DNA from: Methanolobus sp.
Lineage (GTDB): Archaea > Halobacteriota > Methanosarcinia > Methanosarcinales > Methanosarcinaceae
Reading direction: 5' to 3'
Length of the DNA: 64,000 nt
Assembly: GCA_029762595.1 (NCBI GenBank)
Contig: JARVGJ010000006.1
Span: 1 to 64,000 of the forward strand
The translations under genes and the position numbers were made by a program. Positions 8,678-17,526 of the stretch are shown here, one piece after another. How positions within the stretch are numbered: the stretch's first letter is position 1; every line of letters starts with the position of its first letter. The notes beneath the pieces were generated by a model. That model made no database searches. It worked only from the letters and a program-made list of their open reading frames with translations, and was not told the origin of the DNA.

Positions 8678-8740
8678 GGATGTTTGCAAAACCATATCAT
8701 GCAAACATCCTGAAATAACCTTTACCGAAAATCATTTCGG
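8678..8740 (+). promoter_or_regulatory. Two consecutive perfect hairpins between ndk and infB
   Basis: GGATGTTTGCA (8678-8688) pairs perfectly with TGCAAACATCC (8700-8710) over an 11-base loop. CCGAAA (8725-8730) pairs with TTTCGG (8735-8740) over ATCA. No long T-run follows either, so processing, attenuation or control of infB translation is as likely as termination. Confidence 0.55.
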
Positions 8741-8771
8741 CTATCTTAATGATCTTTGAAGGGGTTTGCAA

Positions 8772-10547
8772 ATGGCTTTAAAAGAAAATCTACGCACACC
8801 AATTGTTTCTGTAATGGGACATGTTGATCACGGAAAGACGACACTGCTTGATAGGATAAGGGGAAGTGCCGTTGCCGAAGGAGAGGCAGGAGCCATTACT
8901 CAGCACATAGGTGCAACTGAGGTTCCTATTGAGAATATAGTTAACAAATGCGGGGATCCTTCACTTAAGGATAAGTTCATAGTTCCCGGACTTTTGTTCA
9001 TTGACACACCCGGTCACCATGCATTCACATCCCTGAGGAGCAGAGGCGGTGCACTTGCTGACCTTGCTATTGTTATTGTTGACGTGAATGAAGGTTTCAT
9101 GCCTCAGACCATAGAAAGTCTTCACATTCTCAAGAGATTCAAGACTCCTTTTGTAGTTGTTGCAAACAAGATAGACCGAATACATGGCTGGGCACCTAAC
9201 AAGAATGCACCTTTTATGGCCACTTACAAAAAACAGAGTGAGCGTGTAAAGTCAGATCTTGATAACAAACTGTATCAGGTAATCGGTGAACTTTACAATT
9301 TAGGTTTCAATTCTGAACGGTATGACCGGGTAAACGATTTCCAGCGAAATATAGGTATAATCCCGATCAGCGCAGCAACAGGTGAAGGCATTCCTGATGT
9401 ACTGATGATACTTCTGGGACTCGCCCAGAGATTCCTTGAAGGGAGCCTGCATTATGATGCAACCTGCCCGGGTGTTGGAACCGTGCTTGAGGTAAAAGAG
9501 GAGAAGGGTCTTGGAACAACCATCGATACCATATTGTATGACGGGACCATAAGAAAAGGCGATACCATAGTTGTGGGAAGTCTTGGCAATCCTATCCAGA
9601 CCAAGGTCAGGGCATTGTTAAAACCACGTCCACTTTCAGAGATCAAGTCAGAAGAAAGGTTCCAGAAAGTCGACGAAGTTACAGCCGCCGTAGGTGTAAA
9701 GATATCAGCTCCTAATCTTGAAGGTGCACTCTCTGGCTCTCCTGTAAGGGTCGTAACCCCGGAAACGATTGACAAGGTTACGGAAGATATAAAGAGTGAG
9801 ATAGAAGAGGTCCAGATAGATACGGATTCTGTCGGTATTTATATAAAGGCCGATACGATAGGTTCTCTTGAGGCTCTTGTTAACGAACTTACAAAGGAAG
9901 AGATCCCGATAAGGAAAGCCGCTGTCGGTGATATCAGCCACAGGGACATCGTGGAAGTTTCAGCCATTGAAGATCCTTTCTATTCGGTAGTTGTGGGATT
10001 CAATGTAAAACTGCTCCCTGATGCAAAAGAGAAGGTCCAGTCCACAGATGTTAAATTGTTCATGAACGATGTGATATATCGTCTGATAGATGATTACAAG
10101 GACTGGGTCAAAAAGCAGAAAGAGATTGCAGAGAAAGAGATATCCGATACCATAGTCAAACCTGGAAGGTTCCAGATCATGCCTGATTGTACTTTCCGTC
10201 AGAGTAAGCCTGCTGTTGTAGGTGTGAAGATAATTGGTGGTATGGTCAGGACAAATGTAGATGTAGTGAACACTGATGGTGAGGTCGTAGGTAAGGTAAA
10301 AGGTCTCCAGTCAAGGGGAGAGAATATCTCAGAAGCACGCATAGGCATGGAAGTCGCAATGGCCATCGATGGCCCGACCGTTGGAAGGCAGATTAAGGAA
10401 GAAGATACTCTCTTTGTGAATGTCCCGGAAAGACATGCAAAGAAAATGGAACATGAAATTTACGACTCAATGACGGCAGATGAATTAGAAACGCTGGATG
10501 CATTCCTTGCAATTAAAAGAAGGGACAACCCCTTCTGGGCAAAATAA
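8772..10547 (+). CDS. infB: Translation initiation factor aIF5B (IF2-like GTPase)
   Basis: A 591-residue GTPase that promotes subunit joining and initiator tRNA positioning. G1 GHVDHGKTT, G3 DTPGHHAF and G4 NKID are present, followed by the beta-barrel domains and the C-terminal helices. Length is normal for archaeal aIF5B and there is no intein. I choose ATG 8772, with AGGGG upstream, over TTG 8766. It follows ndk after the hairpin region. Confidence 0.96.
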   Translation: MALKENLRTPIVSVMGHVDHGKTTLLDRIRGSAVAEGEAGAITQHIGATEVPIENIVNKCGDPSLKDKFIVPGLLFIDTPGHHAFTSLRSRGGALADLAIVIVDVNEGFMPQTIESLHILKRFKTPFVVVANKIDRIHGWAPNKNAPFMATYKKQSERVKSDLDNKLYQVIGELYNLGFNSERYDRVNDFQRNIGIIPISAATGEGIPDVLMILLGLAQRFLEGSLHYDATCPGVGTVLEVKEEKGLGTTIDTILYDGTIRKGDTIVVGSLGNPIQTKVRALLKPRPLSEIKSEERFQKVDEVTAAVGVKISAPNLEGALSGSPVRVVTPETIDKVTEDIKSEIEEVQIDTDSVGIYIKADTIGSLEALVNELTKEEIPIRKAAVGDISHRDIVEVSAIEDPFYSVVVGFNVKLLPDAKEKVQSTDVKLFMNDVIYRLIDDYKDWVKKQKEIAEKEISDTIVKPGRFQIMPDCTFRQSKPAVVGVKIIGGMVRTNVDVVNTDGEVVGKVKGLQSRGENISEARIGMEVAMAIDGPTVGRQIKEEDTLFVNVPERHAKKMEHEIYDSMTADELETLDAFLAIKRRDNPFWAK

Positions 10548-10613
10548 GGTTTGCATATTCATTAGACAGATCATAACAAACAGGAACAATAAAACAATTA
10601 AGGAGGAAAAAAT

Positions 10614-11024
10614 ATGGCAGATTTTAAAGTAGTGGTTTCAGACCCTAAGACAAAGTCATATCAGTTCAATGTCACAGGTGTTGAAGCCAACAAGTTCATA
10701 GGAAAATCAATAGGGGAAACCGTAGAAGGCACAACTGTAGGCTTGCCTGGGTACACACTGAAGATAACCGGCGGAAGCGACAAGAGCGGAATGGTAATGA
10801 GGTCTGACCTTCCAGGGCCAAAAAGGCGCAAGGTACTTGTTGCAGAAGGGACCGGTTATTCCCCTGTATCAAATGGAGTACGCCGCAGAAAAATGATGCG
10901 TGGTAAAGAGATTGCTCCTGACATCGTCCAGATAAACACAGTTATTGCAGAATACGGCGACAAGACAATAGAAAAGATTCTTGGTGGCGAAGAAGAGCCA
11001 GTCGAGGAAGCAGCAGAAGAGTGA
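10614..11024 (+). CDS. rps6e: Ribosomal protein S6e
   Basis: A 136-residue small-subunit protein. The GYTLKITGGSDKSGMVMR segment and the basic PGPKRRK and VRRRK stretches are diagnostic. The C-terminal tail is acidic (GEEEPVEEAAEE). AAGGAGG precedes ATG 10614. It is the last gene of the translation block and faces a convergent gene. Confidence 0.96.
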   Translation: MADFKVVVSDPKTKSYQFNVTGVEANKFIGKSIGETVEGTTVGLPGYTLKITGGSDKSGMVMRSDLPGPKRRKVLVAEGTGYSPVSNGVRRRKMMRGKEIAPDIVQINTVIAEYGDKTIEKILGGEEEPVEEAAEE

Positions 11025-11036
11025 GTTTCTCACTCT
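11018..11036 (+). terminator. Perfect 8-bp hairpin at the end of rps6e
   Basis: AGAGTGAG (11018-11025) pairs with CTCACTCT (11029-11036) around TTT. The rps6e stop codon lies in the left arm. Pyrimidine-rich sequence follows, with TTTTT at 11054-11058. It may act on both converging transcripts. Confidence 0.6.
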
Positions 11037-11049
11037 CTGGCTCCCTTTC

Positions 11050-12321
11050 CTACTTTTTCATTCCTTTATATCGGGAAGTACCAAATCCCAGATCTATAAT
11101 AGTGTTACTTTTCAGCATTTCTGAAATATAATTGTTGGCACCTTCAATGTTCAATCCTGTAACTTTCATCACATCAGCTGCATCAAAGCCTTCATCTTGT
11201 TCTGTCAGCGACTCCAGCTCACTTTGAAGAGTTACATAATTATCCGTATTGTGCCATACCTTCAGCTTTTCGGCAAGTTCAACTTTTTCATTAAACCATA
11301 TACTGTCTGTTCTAAGGTCATAAAGATATATTATCAGGCGCAGATGAACATAGTTTTCTGCCCATTCTACGATATCTGCATCCCATTTAAAATTCAGCAG
11401 GCACATGCTCTTGTGTTTTCCTTCAGGAACTGTGCTTGCTTCATTCTGAACGAATTGCATGACAGTTCTCAGTTCATCAAATGGACGCCAACATGTTTCA
11501 AAGGTCAGAATGGGTTTCAAAAAGCTGTCCACAATACTGCCTGAAATGAATTTGTCAGATACTTTCTTTTTCCATTTTCTTTTCCCTATATATTCACCGG
11601 CAAATGAGACTTCCGGCTGGTATGTTGAATATTTGTTCTCCAGTACGTTCATGTAATTGTAAATCTTTAAAAGTACATTTGTCTCAATATCTTCCTTTAC
11701 ATCTGCTTCTTTCCTGTTCTTTGGCATTGTCCAGAAAGCTGGTGAAGAAGACCCGGGGCTTTCTTTTGAGATTACAAAAGAGCTTGTGATTTTATCCCTT
11801 TCATTCTGGGGTTTTGGGTCAGGTATCGGAGTTTGCTTTTTTAACGCAAGATTGTCGCCACCTGCCATAACGCGTTGCTCACTCGCTGCTTCCATTTGTT
11901 TTAGCCTGAACTCTTTGAGAATATTCTGGTCTACTATGATGCGGTTATTATATTCCTTTTTAAAATTATCGATTAGGTCCTCCAGTAAAAAGATATCTGT
12001 CTTCTCCATTGAACCTGTTAAAGAAGAGAAAGTATCTCTCATTTCGTATAAATCCTTCAACAATTGTTCTCCAGTTCTATAGAAATCATCAAGTGTTCCT
12101 TTATTTCCGGAAAAACCATCTATGCTTTTATTCCTGATGTCTGATAGGAGCTGTGACACATCAGTCCTTATGTTGCGAAGCCGGGAATTAAGTTTGTTTT
12201 CTTTCTTTGCATAGGCTCTTTGAATCAGCTTTTCAACAGCATTATAAACCTCATTAAGATTATCGATTACTGTTTGCCTGTTGACCGCTTCCAGCTCTTT
12301 TGGATCTTTAAGTGTTTCCAT
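11050..12321 (-). CDS. Unrecognised protein of the ESCRT-like island, largely helical N-half
   Basis: A 423-residue soluble protein with no signal peptide or membrane helix. The N-terminal 170 residues look mostly helical. A polar linker (about 165-205) leads to a mixed domain rich in Trp and Lys, and the last 60 residues resemble a winged-helix end (DVMKVTGLNIEGANNYISEM). I do not recognise the family. GAGGT lies just before ATG. It is the most promoter-distal gene of the minus-strand arm, 74 bases after the beta-sandwich membrane protein, so a role with the membrane-remodelling genes is inferred from position only. Confidence 0.6.
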   Translation of the reverse strand: METLKDPKELEAVNRQTVIDNLNEVYNAVEKLIQRAYAKKENKLNSRLRNIRTDVSQLLSDIRNKSIDGFSGNKGTLDDFYRTGEQLLKDLYEMRDTFSSLTGSMEKTDIFLLEDLIDNFKKEYNNRIIVDQNILKEFRLKQMEAASEQRVMAGGDNLALKKQTPIPDPKPQNERDKITSSFVISKESPGSSSPAFWTMPKNRKEADVKEDIETNVLLKIYNYMNVLENKYSTYQPEVSFAGEYIGKRKWKKKVSDKFISGSIVDSFLKPILTFETCWRPFDELRTVMQFVQNEASTVPEGKHKSMCLLNFKWDADIVEWAENYVHLRLIIYLYDLRTDSIWFNEKVELAEKLKVWHNTDNYVTLQSELESLTEQDEGFDAADVMKVTGLNIEGANNYISEMLKSNTIIDLGFGTSRYKGMKK

Positions 12322-12395
12322 TGTACCTCTTCCATTTTTGCCAGGTGACAGATAACAGATATATTATCGTTTCTACATATCAATTCTCTTTATTT

Positions 12396-13658
12396 TTACA
12401 CAACCCCATGTGTACCCATGTCTATGGGTTCTTTCTGCAATGTTACATCATTCACTTCAAAGGAAATATTAAGGTTGCCCAGGTCAATCTGACCTGCATT
12501 TACGGGTTTTATGCTCAGTGAGGTATATCCGGATGAATATGGGAGGATGTCAGTGATACAAACGTTTGGCCTATGGCATTCTATAAATGAAGAAAAACAG
12601 CTATTGAAACAGATGTTATGGATTACTTCCTCTGATTTGTTCTCAACGTATATTCCAATGGTATTTCCAACCGTGCTGTATAATGTTTCCGGGATATTGA
12701 TCTTAAAATCTATTTCAGGAACATGAATCATATATTCACCAAAATTCACCGGTCCGATTTTACATTTGTTGTCTTCAATGTCAAATATAATTTCAAAATA
12801 TCCCAGGTCAATTGTACCTGCAGCTGTTGGGGTTATTTGATGTGTCACTTCAAATAAGGCACCCTGGGGCACAGTTCTTGTATCGGAAAAAGCTGTATCA
12901 TATTGTATTCCCTTTTGGAAATTACATTTTGTGTGCAGTTTTTCCAGATTCGGATTCGAGCGGTTCCATATTCTGATGGATATCACAGAGCTGTGCCCGA
13001 ATCGGAGTGTCTTTGGCATTTGGACATCCAATCCAAGATATGAATGGACAATATCAATGTTCCCGAAAAATAACGGTGGTCTCTGATTTTTATGCCCGTT
13101 GATCTCAAAGTAAAGGTCACAATAGCCCATTGACAAATTTCCCGATGTCAGGGGAACAAAAGCAAAAGAAGAAGATAATGATGATATTGGTTCAAGGGAG
13201 CCAAGACTCAGGACAGGCCTGTCACAGCGCACAGTTGCCGGGAAAACACCGCGTATCCAGATATTCTCTATTGGTTTGTCAGTAGGGTTATTTATCCTGA
13301 AATACAGCATAGCAGCTATACCGATATCTACTGGTTCTGAAAACCTGTATTCTATATTTACGGAAGAAACCAATTGCATCTCCCTTACTCTTCTTTTTTC
13401 GATGCCGATCTTTTTTTCATATATCCAGAAAGCATACAGCGGGATATAAAGAAACACCATGCAGAATGGTGCACTGGCAACATAGATAGGATCTGGTCTT
13501 TCATCAATTGATAGTATACGTGTCACAACAAAGAATGAAGAGATGACAATCCACAAAAAGGCGTAGAACTGAAAGAACAAACCTACTCTGGTACCTGCCT
13601 CATTATGAAGGGCATAAGAAAGTGATTTTATTATATCATCCAGAGGTCCCAGCTTCAT
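12396..13658 (-). CDS. Membrane protein with two N-terminal helices and three beta-sandwich repeats
   Basis: I choose the ATG at 13658 with AAGGTGG just upstream, over a TTG at 13685. Two transmembrane helices (about residues 25-47 and 57-80) are followed by a basic stretch and three sandwich domains of about 100 residues. Each ends in a repeated element, clearest as IDLGYFEIIFDI and IDLGNLNISFEV followed by P-(I/V)-x-x-G. The neighbouring 580-residue protein contains the same element (IDIGQLFIAYNI). These look like CARDB/DUF11-type Ig-like folds. With the short loop between helices, the sandwich part probably faces the cytoplasm. A good TATA box lies upstream, so it can be transcribed separately. 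Confidence 0.65.
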   Translation of the reverse strand: MKLGPLDDIIKSLSYALHNEAGTRVGLFFQFYAFLWIVISSFFVVTRILSIDERPDPIYVASAPFCMVFLYIPLYAFWIYEKKIGIEKRRVREMQLVSSVNIEYRFSEPVDIGIAAMLYFRINNPTDKPIENIWIRGVFPATVRCDRPVLSLGSLEPISSLSSSFAFVPLTSGNLSMGYCDLYFEINGHKNQRPPLFFGNIDIVHSYLGLDVQMPKTLRFGHSSVISIRIWNRSNPNLEKLHTKCNFQKGIQYDTAFSDTRTVPQGALFEVTHQITPTAAGTIDLGYFEIIFDIEDNKCKIGPVNFGEYMIHVPEIDFKINIPETLYSTVGNTIGIYVENKSEEVIHNICFNSCFSSFIECHRPNVCITDILPYSSGYTSLSIKPVNAGQIDLGNLNISFEVNDVTLQKEPIDMGTHGVV

Positions 13659-13699
13659 TTGAACCACCTTTACAGGAATGAACAAGTATCTTATGTATT

Positions 13700-13716
13700 T
13701 AAAATTATAAATATAT
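13700..13716 (-). promoter_or_regulatory. Internal promoter for the beta-sandwich membrane protein gene
   Basis: Read on the minus strand, TTTATAAT at 13704-13711 lies about 50 bases before the ATG at 13658. The 75-base gap is AT-rich and contains no other feature. Confidence 0.45.
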
Positions 13717-13732
13717 TAGTGAAAATATGGCG

Positions 13733-15475
13733 TTAAATGATCCTGGTGCCACATTCTATACAGTAATTTGCCCCCTTACTTGCTTTAGAACCACACGAGG
13801 TACAAAAGTTTACTCCCATATCTGTGTTCTGCACCACACTGTCTTCAATGATCACATCTCCTGTACAATTTCCATGAAGGTCACATGAATTCAACAGATT
13901 GCTACGCTGAATTATGGAGTCTTTGATTGTCAAGTTAACGATTGGTGTGACATCATTTTTTCCACCGGGGCTTGTTTTCATCTCCCGGCAGAATTCACGC
14001 CCAAACTCAGCAAGCATGCCTACAAGTGATTCAGCGGTCCTTGTGGCACCAAATATCTCTATACATCCTGTCTCTTCAGAAGCAGTGATTTTGAGTATCA
14101 GATCATGGTCATTTACTTTTGTCTTTCCATAGTACCAGGTCTCATAGTTTTTTCCATCCACGGTCTTCAATGTTCTCACATGCCTGATATCATGGCGCTG
14201 TACCATTTCGCGGCATATGGTCATAATGGTTGCAATATCAAGCTCAGACTTAATTCTGTAAACCTTACTGTCCCTGAAAGGAAGTGATGCTACAAGTTCC
14301 CGGAGAATGCCTATATTAATATCGGAATCCGTTTTCATTATGGGACATGTAACTTCGATTATTTTTGGCTTCATTTCCGTGTTCAGGAGCTTCCCCTGTG
14401 CATCCTTATAAAATATTCTACATTTTATCTCTGAGGACTTTGAGCACAACATGGGATCAAAATAAACCATTACTGACTTTGAATTATTGCCGGGGATATT
14501 CCCGAGGATCAAGCGGTTGTTTTTTTCCGAATATGCAGGTTCAAACCTGTCTATCCTGAAAAGCTGCTCATCAAAGTCAAATTCAAGTGTCACATCATTA
14601 ACAACCAGAGATGATCTATTATTAACTGCCATCTTCAGGCGAATAAACCCCTGGTAGAACTCAGTTTCCCTGATTATCTGTAAATGGGTTTCTACATTCT
14701 GAATACTTCCATTGTTCACATTCTGGCCGTTTGTTGCCTCATAAATTCCAATATCTATAGGGTCTTTATCGTAATAGTTTCCGTTGATGTTGTATGCAAT
14801 GAATAATTGTCCGATATCAATTTCATCCGAAATTCTCGGGTAGATGAAAATAGCAGTATAACTCGATGATCCAGGTGGTATTATATCTATGCTTACTTCG
14901 GGTTCGTCACAGTGGATAAGACGGGTGCATTTAGCTATAATTGAAATGTCAGTTATCGGAAGGTCAGACGGATTTTTGATGGTTATTTTTACCGGGTTTT
15001 CAGTTTCAGTTCTAAGTGGTTGCTGCACTTCTACGGTTATTACAACTGCATCACTTGCCGCTTCTTCCAGTTCAAGTTTTTTTAGCATTTCATTTTCTTT
15101 TTCATCATTCATTTCCTGCATGATTTTCTTTATTTTTGAGCCAGATCGAAGAGCCACAATGGTACACACAAACAGTGAAATCACTGGTGCAGGTTTGAAC
15201 GCATCAAATAACACTGCTCCGGGTATTGCGATGATCATTCCCAGGAAGAATGCATAGGACATTACGCTATCTTCCTGTCTTTCCATTCCAAGTCTTCTGT
15301 TTAGTGCTCTTTGAACTATCATTGCAGTAATAAAAGCAAGTATCAAACCGATAGTTGCACCTTTTATAGCACCGGGAAATCCTTCTGCAAGACCAAAAAC
15401 CAATCCGGTATAAATGCCGATGCGTAAATTATTCCGGGGATCGAAATGTGACAGTTTGAATGTCATTTGTATCAC
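13733..15475 (-). CDS. Membrane zinc-ribbon protein of the ESCRT-like island
   Basis: A protein of 580 residues. About four transmembrane helices lie within residues 18-112, followed by a charged coiled segment, two beta-sandwich domains (about 130-240 and 250-375), an alpha/beta domain (about 390-510) and a C-terminal zinc ribbon with Cys558, 561, 572 and 575. Just before the ribbon are KDSIIQRSN and a second copy, EDSVVQNTD. The same DSIIQRSN element precedes the ribbon of the 507-residue protein on the other arm. The GTG start at 15475 overlaps the ATPase stop as GTGA; ATG 15466 is the alternative. The layout recalls YdjG-type membrane zinc-ribbon proteins, but I could not align them. Confidence 0.7.
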   Translation of the reverse strand: MIQMTFKLSHFDPRNNLRIGIYTGLVFGLAEGFPGAIKGATIGLILAFITAMIVQRALNRRLGMERQEDSVMSYAFFLGMIIAIPGAVLFDAFKPAPVISLFVCTIVALRSGSKIKKIMQEMNDEKENEMLKKLELEEAASDAVVITVEVQQPLRTETENPVKITIKNPSDLPITDISIIAKCTRLIHCDEPEVSIDIIPPGSSSYTAIFIYPRISDEIDIGQLFIAYNINGNYYDKDPIDIGIYEATNGQNVNNGSIQNVETHLQIIRETEFYQGFIRLKMAVNNRSSLVVNDVTLEFDFDEQLFRIDRFEPAYSEKNNRLILGNIPGNNSKSVMVYFDPMLCSKSSEIKCRIFYKDAQGKLLNTEMKPKIIEVTCPIMKTDSDINIGILRELVASLPFRDSKVYRIKSELDIATIMTICREMVQRHDIRHVRTLKTVDGKNYETWYYGKTKVNDHDLILKITASEETGCIEIFGATRTAESLVGMLAEFGREFCREMKTSPGGKNDVTPIVNLTIKDSIIQRSNLLNSCDLHGNCTGDVIIEDSVVQNTDMGVNFCTSCGSKASKGANYCIECGTRII

Positions 15476-16632
15476 TTATTCAGCATTTCTTCAAACACTT
15501 CTCCCTCTCCGGTCTTCAGAACCGCTGATCTGGCCTCTATGTACCAGCTAACAATTGAAGGTTTACGTTTCTTTAGAACAGCTTCAAAATCACGAAGCCT
15601 TATTTTTCTTGGCTCCCCTCCCCTCAGTGCTTCTCCCAGGGGTATGTCTGCTGCTTCCCTGCATATAGCTGCAAGGTCTGCTCCGGAATAGGATTCTGTT
15701 AGCCGTGCAAGAGCATCTATGTCCACCTCACTGTCTACCGGCCTTTTTCGAAGATGTATTCCCAGAATTGCTTTTCTTGCATCCTGGTCTGGTTCAGGGA
15801 CAAACACAAGTTTGCTGAAACGCCCCGGACGCCTCAGGGCCGGATCGATAGCCCATGGTTCATTGGTAGCAGCCAGCACCAGAAGGTTGTCAGACGCAGT
15901 ATCCACACCATCCATCTGAGCAAGAAGTTCATTGACCACTCTTTTTGCATAGTCCTCGCTTTCACTGCGCCTTGAGGCTATGGAATCTATCTCGTCAAAA
16001 AAGATGATGGATCTCTCTCCCCCGCGGGCAATGTCAAAGACCTGTTTGACATTCTTCTCTGAAGCACCGACCCATTTACTTACAATACTGCTGGTCTTGA
16101 CGCTGATGAAATCAGCTTCGCATTCTTTTGCCGCTGCCTTTGCCATCATTGTCTTACCACAGCCAGGAGGGCCATAGAGCAAGATCCCTTCTCCGGCTTT
16201 CTGTCCGTACATCTGGTAAAGTTCTTTATGTGTAAAAGGATAGATAATGGCTTTGCGTATTTCCTCCTTCACCTGTTCAAGGCCGCCAATGTCTGAAAAG
16301 CCGATATTTGGTATCTCTTTGAGAAATACATCATCCTTTGAAATGGAAGACTCATCATTGTTTGATGCTTCTTTTTTACCATGTGCGTTTTTTCCTGAAG
16401 ACAGTGCAGCCGGATTTTTAAGCGACTGAGCCTTAGCAAAAAGATGTTCTGCCAGGTCGCGCTGGGTATTCCGGTCAATGCCTTCATCTGTCATCATGGA
16501 AGCATCATTATAGAGCTTGGCAGCTTTCAGGTATAGTTCACGGGCACGTTCATTCTCTCCTCTGTCTTCCAGATCCTTTGCAGCTTTTGCATATCCGCGG
16601 GCCTGGGCGGCAAAAGTGATTGCTGGGTTCAA
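15472..16632 (-). CDS. Vps4/CdvC-like AAA ATPase with N-terminal MIT-like domain
   Basis: A 386-residue AAA ATPase. Residues 1-72 form a three-helix MIT-like domain (AKAAKDLEDRGENERARELY and following). A Ser/Asn/Lys-rich linker (75-100) leads to the AAA core: Walker A GPPGCGKT (154-161), pore loop KWVG (186-189), Walker B FFDE (to Glu214), sensor Asn257 and arginine fingers in LRRPGR (to 271). MIT-AAA architecture is that of Vps4 and archaeal CdvC, which disassemble ESCRT-III polymers. The start is TTG 16632 with GAGGTG 5 bases upstream. It lies 53 bases after the ESCRT-III-like gene, the expected substrate. Confidence 0.85.
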   Translation of the reverse strand: MNPAITFAAQARGYAKAAKDLEDRGENERARELYLKAAKLYNDASMMTDEGIDRNTQRDLAEHLFAKAQSLKNPAALSSGKNAHGKKEASNNDESSISKDDVFLKEIPNIGFSDIGGLEQVKEEIRKAIIYPFTHKELYQMYGQKAGEGILLYGPPGCGKTMMAKAAAKECEADFISVKTSSIVSKWVGASEKNVKQVFDIARGGERSIIFFDEIDSIASRRSESEDYAKRVVNELLAQMDGVDTASDNLLVLAATNEPWAIDPALRRPGRFSKLVFVPEPDQDARKAILGIHLRKRPVDSEVDIDALARLTESYSGADLAAICREAADIPLGEALRGGEPRKIRLRDFEAVLKKRKPSIVSWYIEARSAVLKTGEGEVFEEMLNK

Positions 16633-16685
16633 ATGGGCACCTCAGTATAATGAATAATTAAATTCTTGGGAAATCTGGTTTTTTT

Positions 16686-17255
16686 TTATTCACTGTTTGC
16701 CATTTCGGATTCTATCTTCTTTGAAAGCTCATCCTTTGCAGGCTGTTCACTGGAGAGTTCCGCAAGGAGTTCCGATCGCAGTGAATCCTGCATCTCATTG
16801 AGTTCAGTGCCACCGCCCATTGCCGCATCCATGGAAGCTGTCATCATACTTGTTGCTGTGTTAACCTTTTCCATGGAGGTCCTTATGTTAGTTACAGCAC
16901 CTTCTAGTTTTGAGGTGTCAAAACCAAGTTGCTTCTGCCACTTTCCCAGGTCCTGACCTATCTCAACGACTTCTTTGAGCCCGGTCTGCATTTCAATTAC
17001 ATCTGTCATGGATTGTGCCATCTCTACCATGCTGCTGATGGTGTTCACCTGCCCCTCTACAAGAGAAAATCTTCTTGAAGCAACTCTGAACTCCCTGTCA
17101 TTTCCTTTTGCAAGCGCTTCTTTTGCTTCTTCCCTGGATTTGATCTGTTTTTTCATCAATTCTTTTTCCCGTGCTGTCAGCCTTTGCTCGGAAATTGCCA
17201 GTTTTGTCTTAAGCTCTTCGGGTGATATCTTCTTAAATGGATTTGTCAGTCCCAT
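16686..17255 (-). CDS. ESCRT-III/Snf7-like helical protein
   Basis: A 189-residue, almost wholly helical protein. A short N-terminal motif (MGLTNPFKK) is followed by a long basic helical hairpin (about residues 12-90), further helices (about 92-140), a Gly-rich break (GGG at 147-149) and an acidic C-terminal helix. This is the layout of Snf7/CdvB proteins. The end of the last helix (DELSKKIESEM) loosely resembles a MIM1 element for MIT domains, without a full match. GGAGGAATTGTA precedes the ATG, which shares one base with the TAA of the upstream RHH gene (TAATG). A PspA relationship is the main alternative; both belong to one superfamily. Confidence 0.75.
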   Translation of the reverse strand: MGLTNPFKKISPEELKTKLAISEQRLTAREKELMKKQIKSREEAKEALAKGNDREFRVASRRFSLVEGQVNTISSMVEMAQSMTDVIEMQTGLKEVVEIGQDLGKWQKQLGFDTSKLEGAVTNIRTSMEKVNTATSMMTASMDAAMGGGTELNEMQDSLRSELLAELSSEQPAKDELSKKIESEMANSE

Positions 17256-17410
17256 TACAATTCCTCCTCCATCTTTTTCTGCTTTGCGTACCTGATACAA
17301 AGTTTCATGGCTTCAGATCGGTTGATCGCTATTCCCATTTCTACTAATTTGTCCAGATAAATTTTACTATCTTCTGAGATTCTTGCACTTACAGGATAAG
17401 AATTTACCAT
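17255..17410 (-). CDS. Small ribbon-helix-helix DNA-binding protein
   Basis: A 51-residue protein with the RHH pattern: a short strand (PVSARIS), helix 1 (EDSKIYLDKLVEMG) and helix 2 beginning at NRSEAMKLCI. I start it at ATG 17410; upstream in frame the sequence contains a TATA box and is not plausible coding sequence. As first gene of the minus-strand arm, with a TAATG overlap into the ESCRT-III-like gene, it is the likely autoregulator of the island. Confidence 0.75.
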   Translation of the reverse strand: MVNSYPVSARISEDSKIYLDKLVEMGIAINRSEAMKLCIRYAKQKKMEEEL

Positions 17411-17431
17411 GTTATTCCATCTTGAGTCTTT

Positions 17432-17472
17432 TTGTATTCTTGTGTATACAATGGAAAACAATATATATAATA
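17432..17472. promoter_or_regulatory. Shared divergent promoter with inverted-repeat operator candidate
   Basis: ATATATATAATAC at about 17461-17472 can serve as TATA box for both directions. TTGTAT (17432-17437) and ATACAA (17446-17451) form an inverted repeat with an 8-base spacer. It lies where the minus-strand transcript should start and between TATA and start codon of the RHH gene. That makes it a natural autoregulatory operator, though binding is inferred. Confidence 0.5.
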
Positions 17473-17526
17473 CTTCTCCAATACATAAATAGAATTTAAG
17501 CTTGACAAAACAAAGGTGTCGGGATA

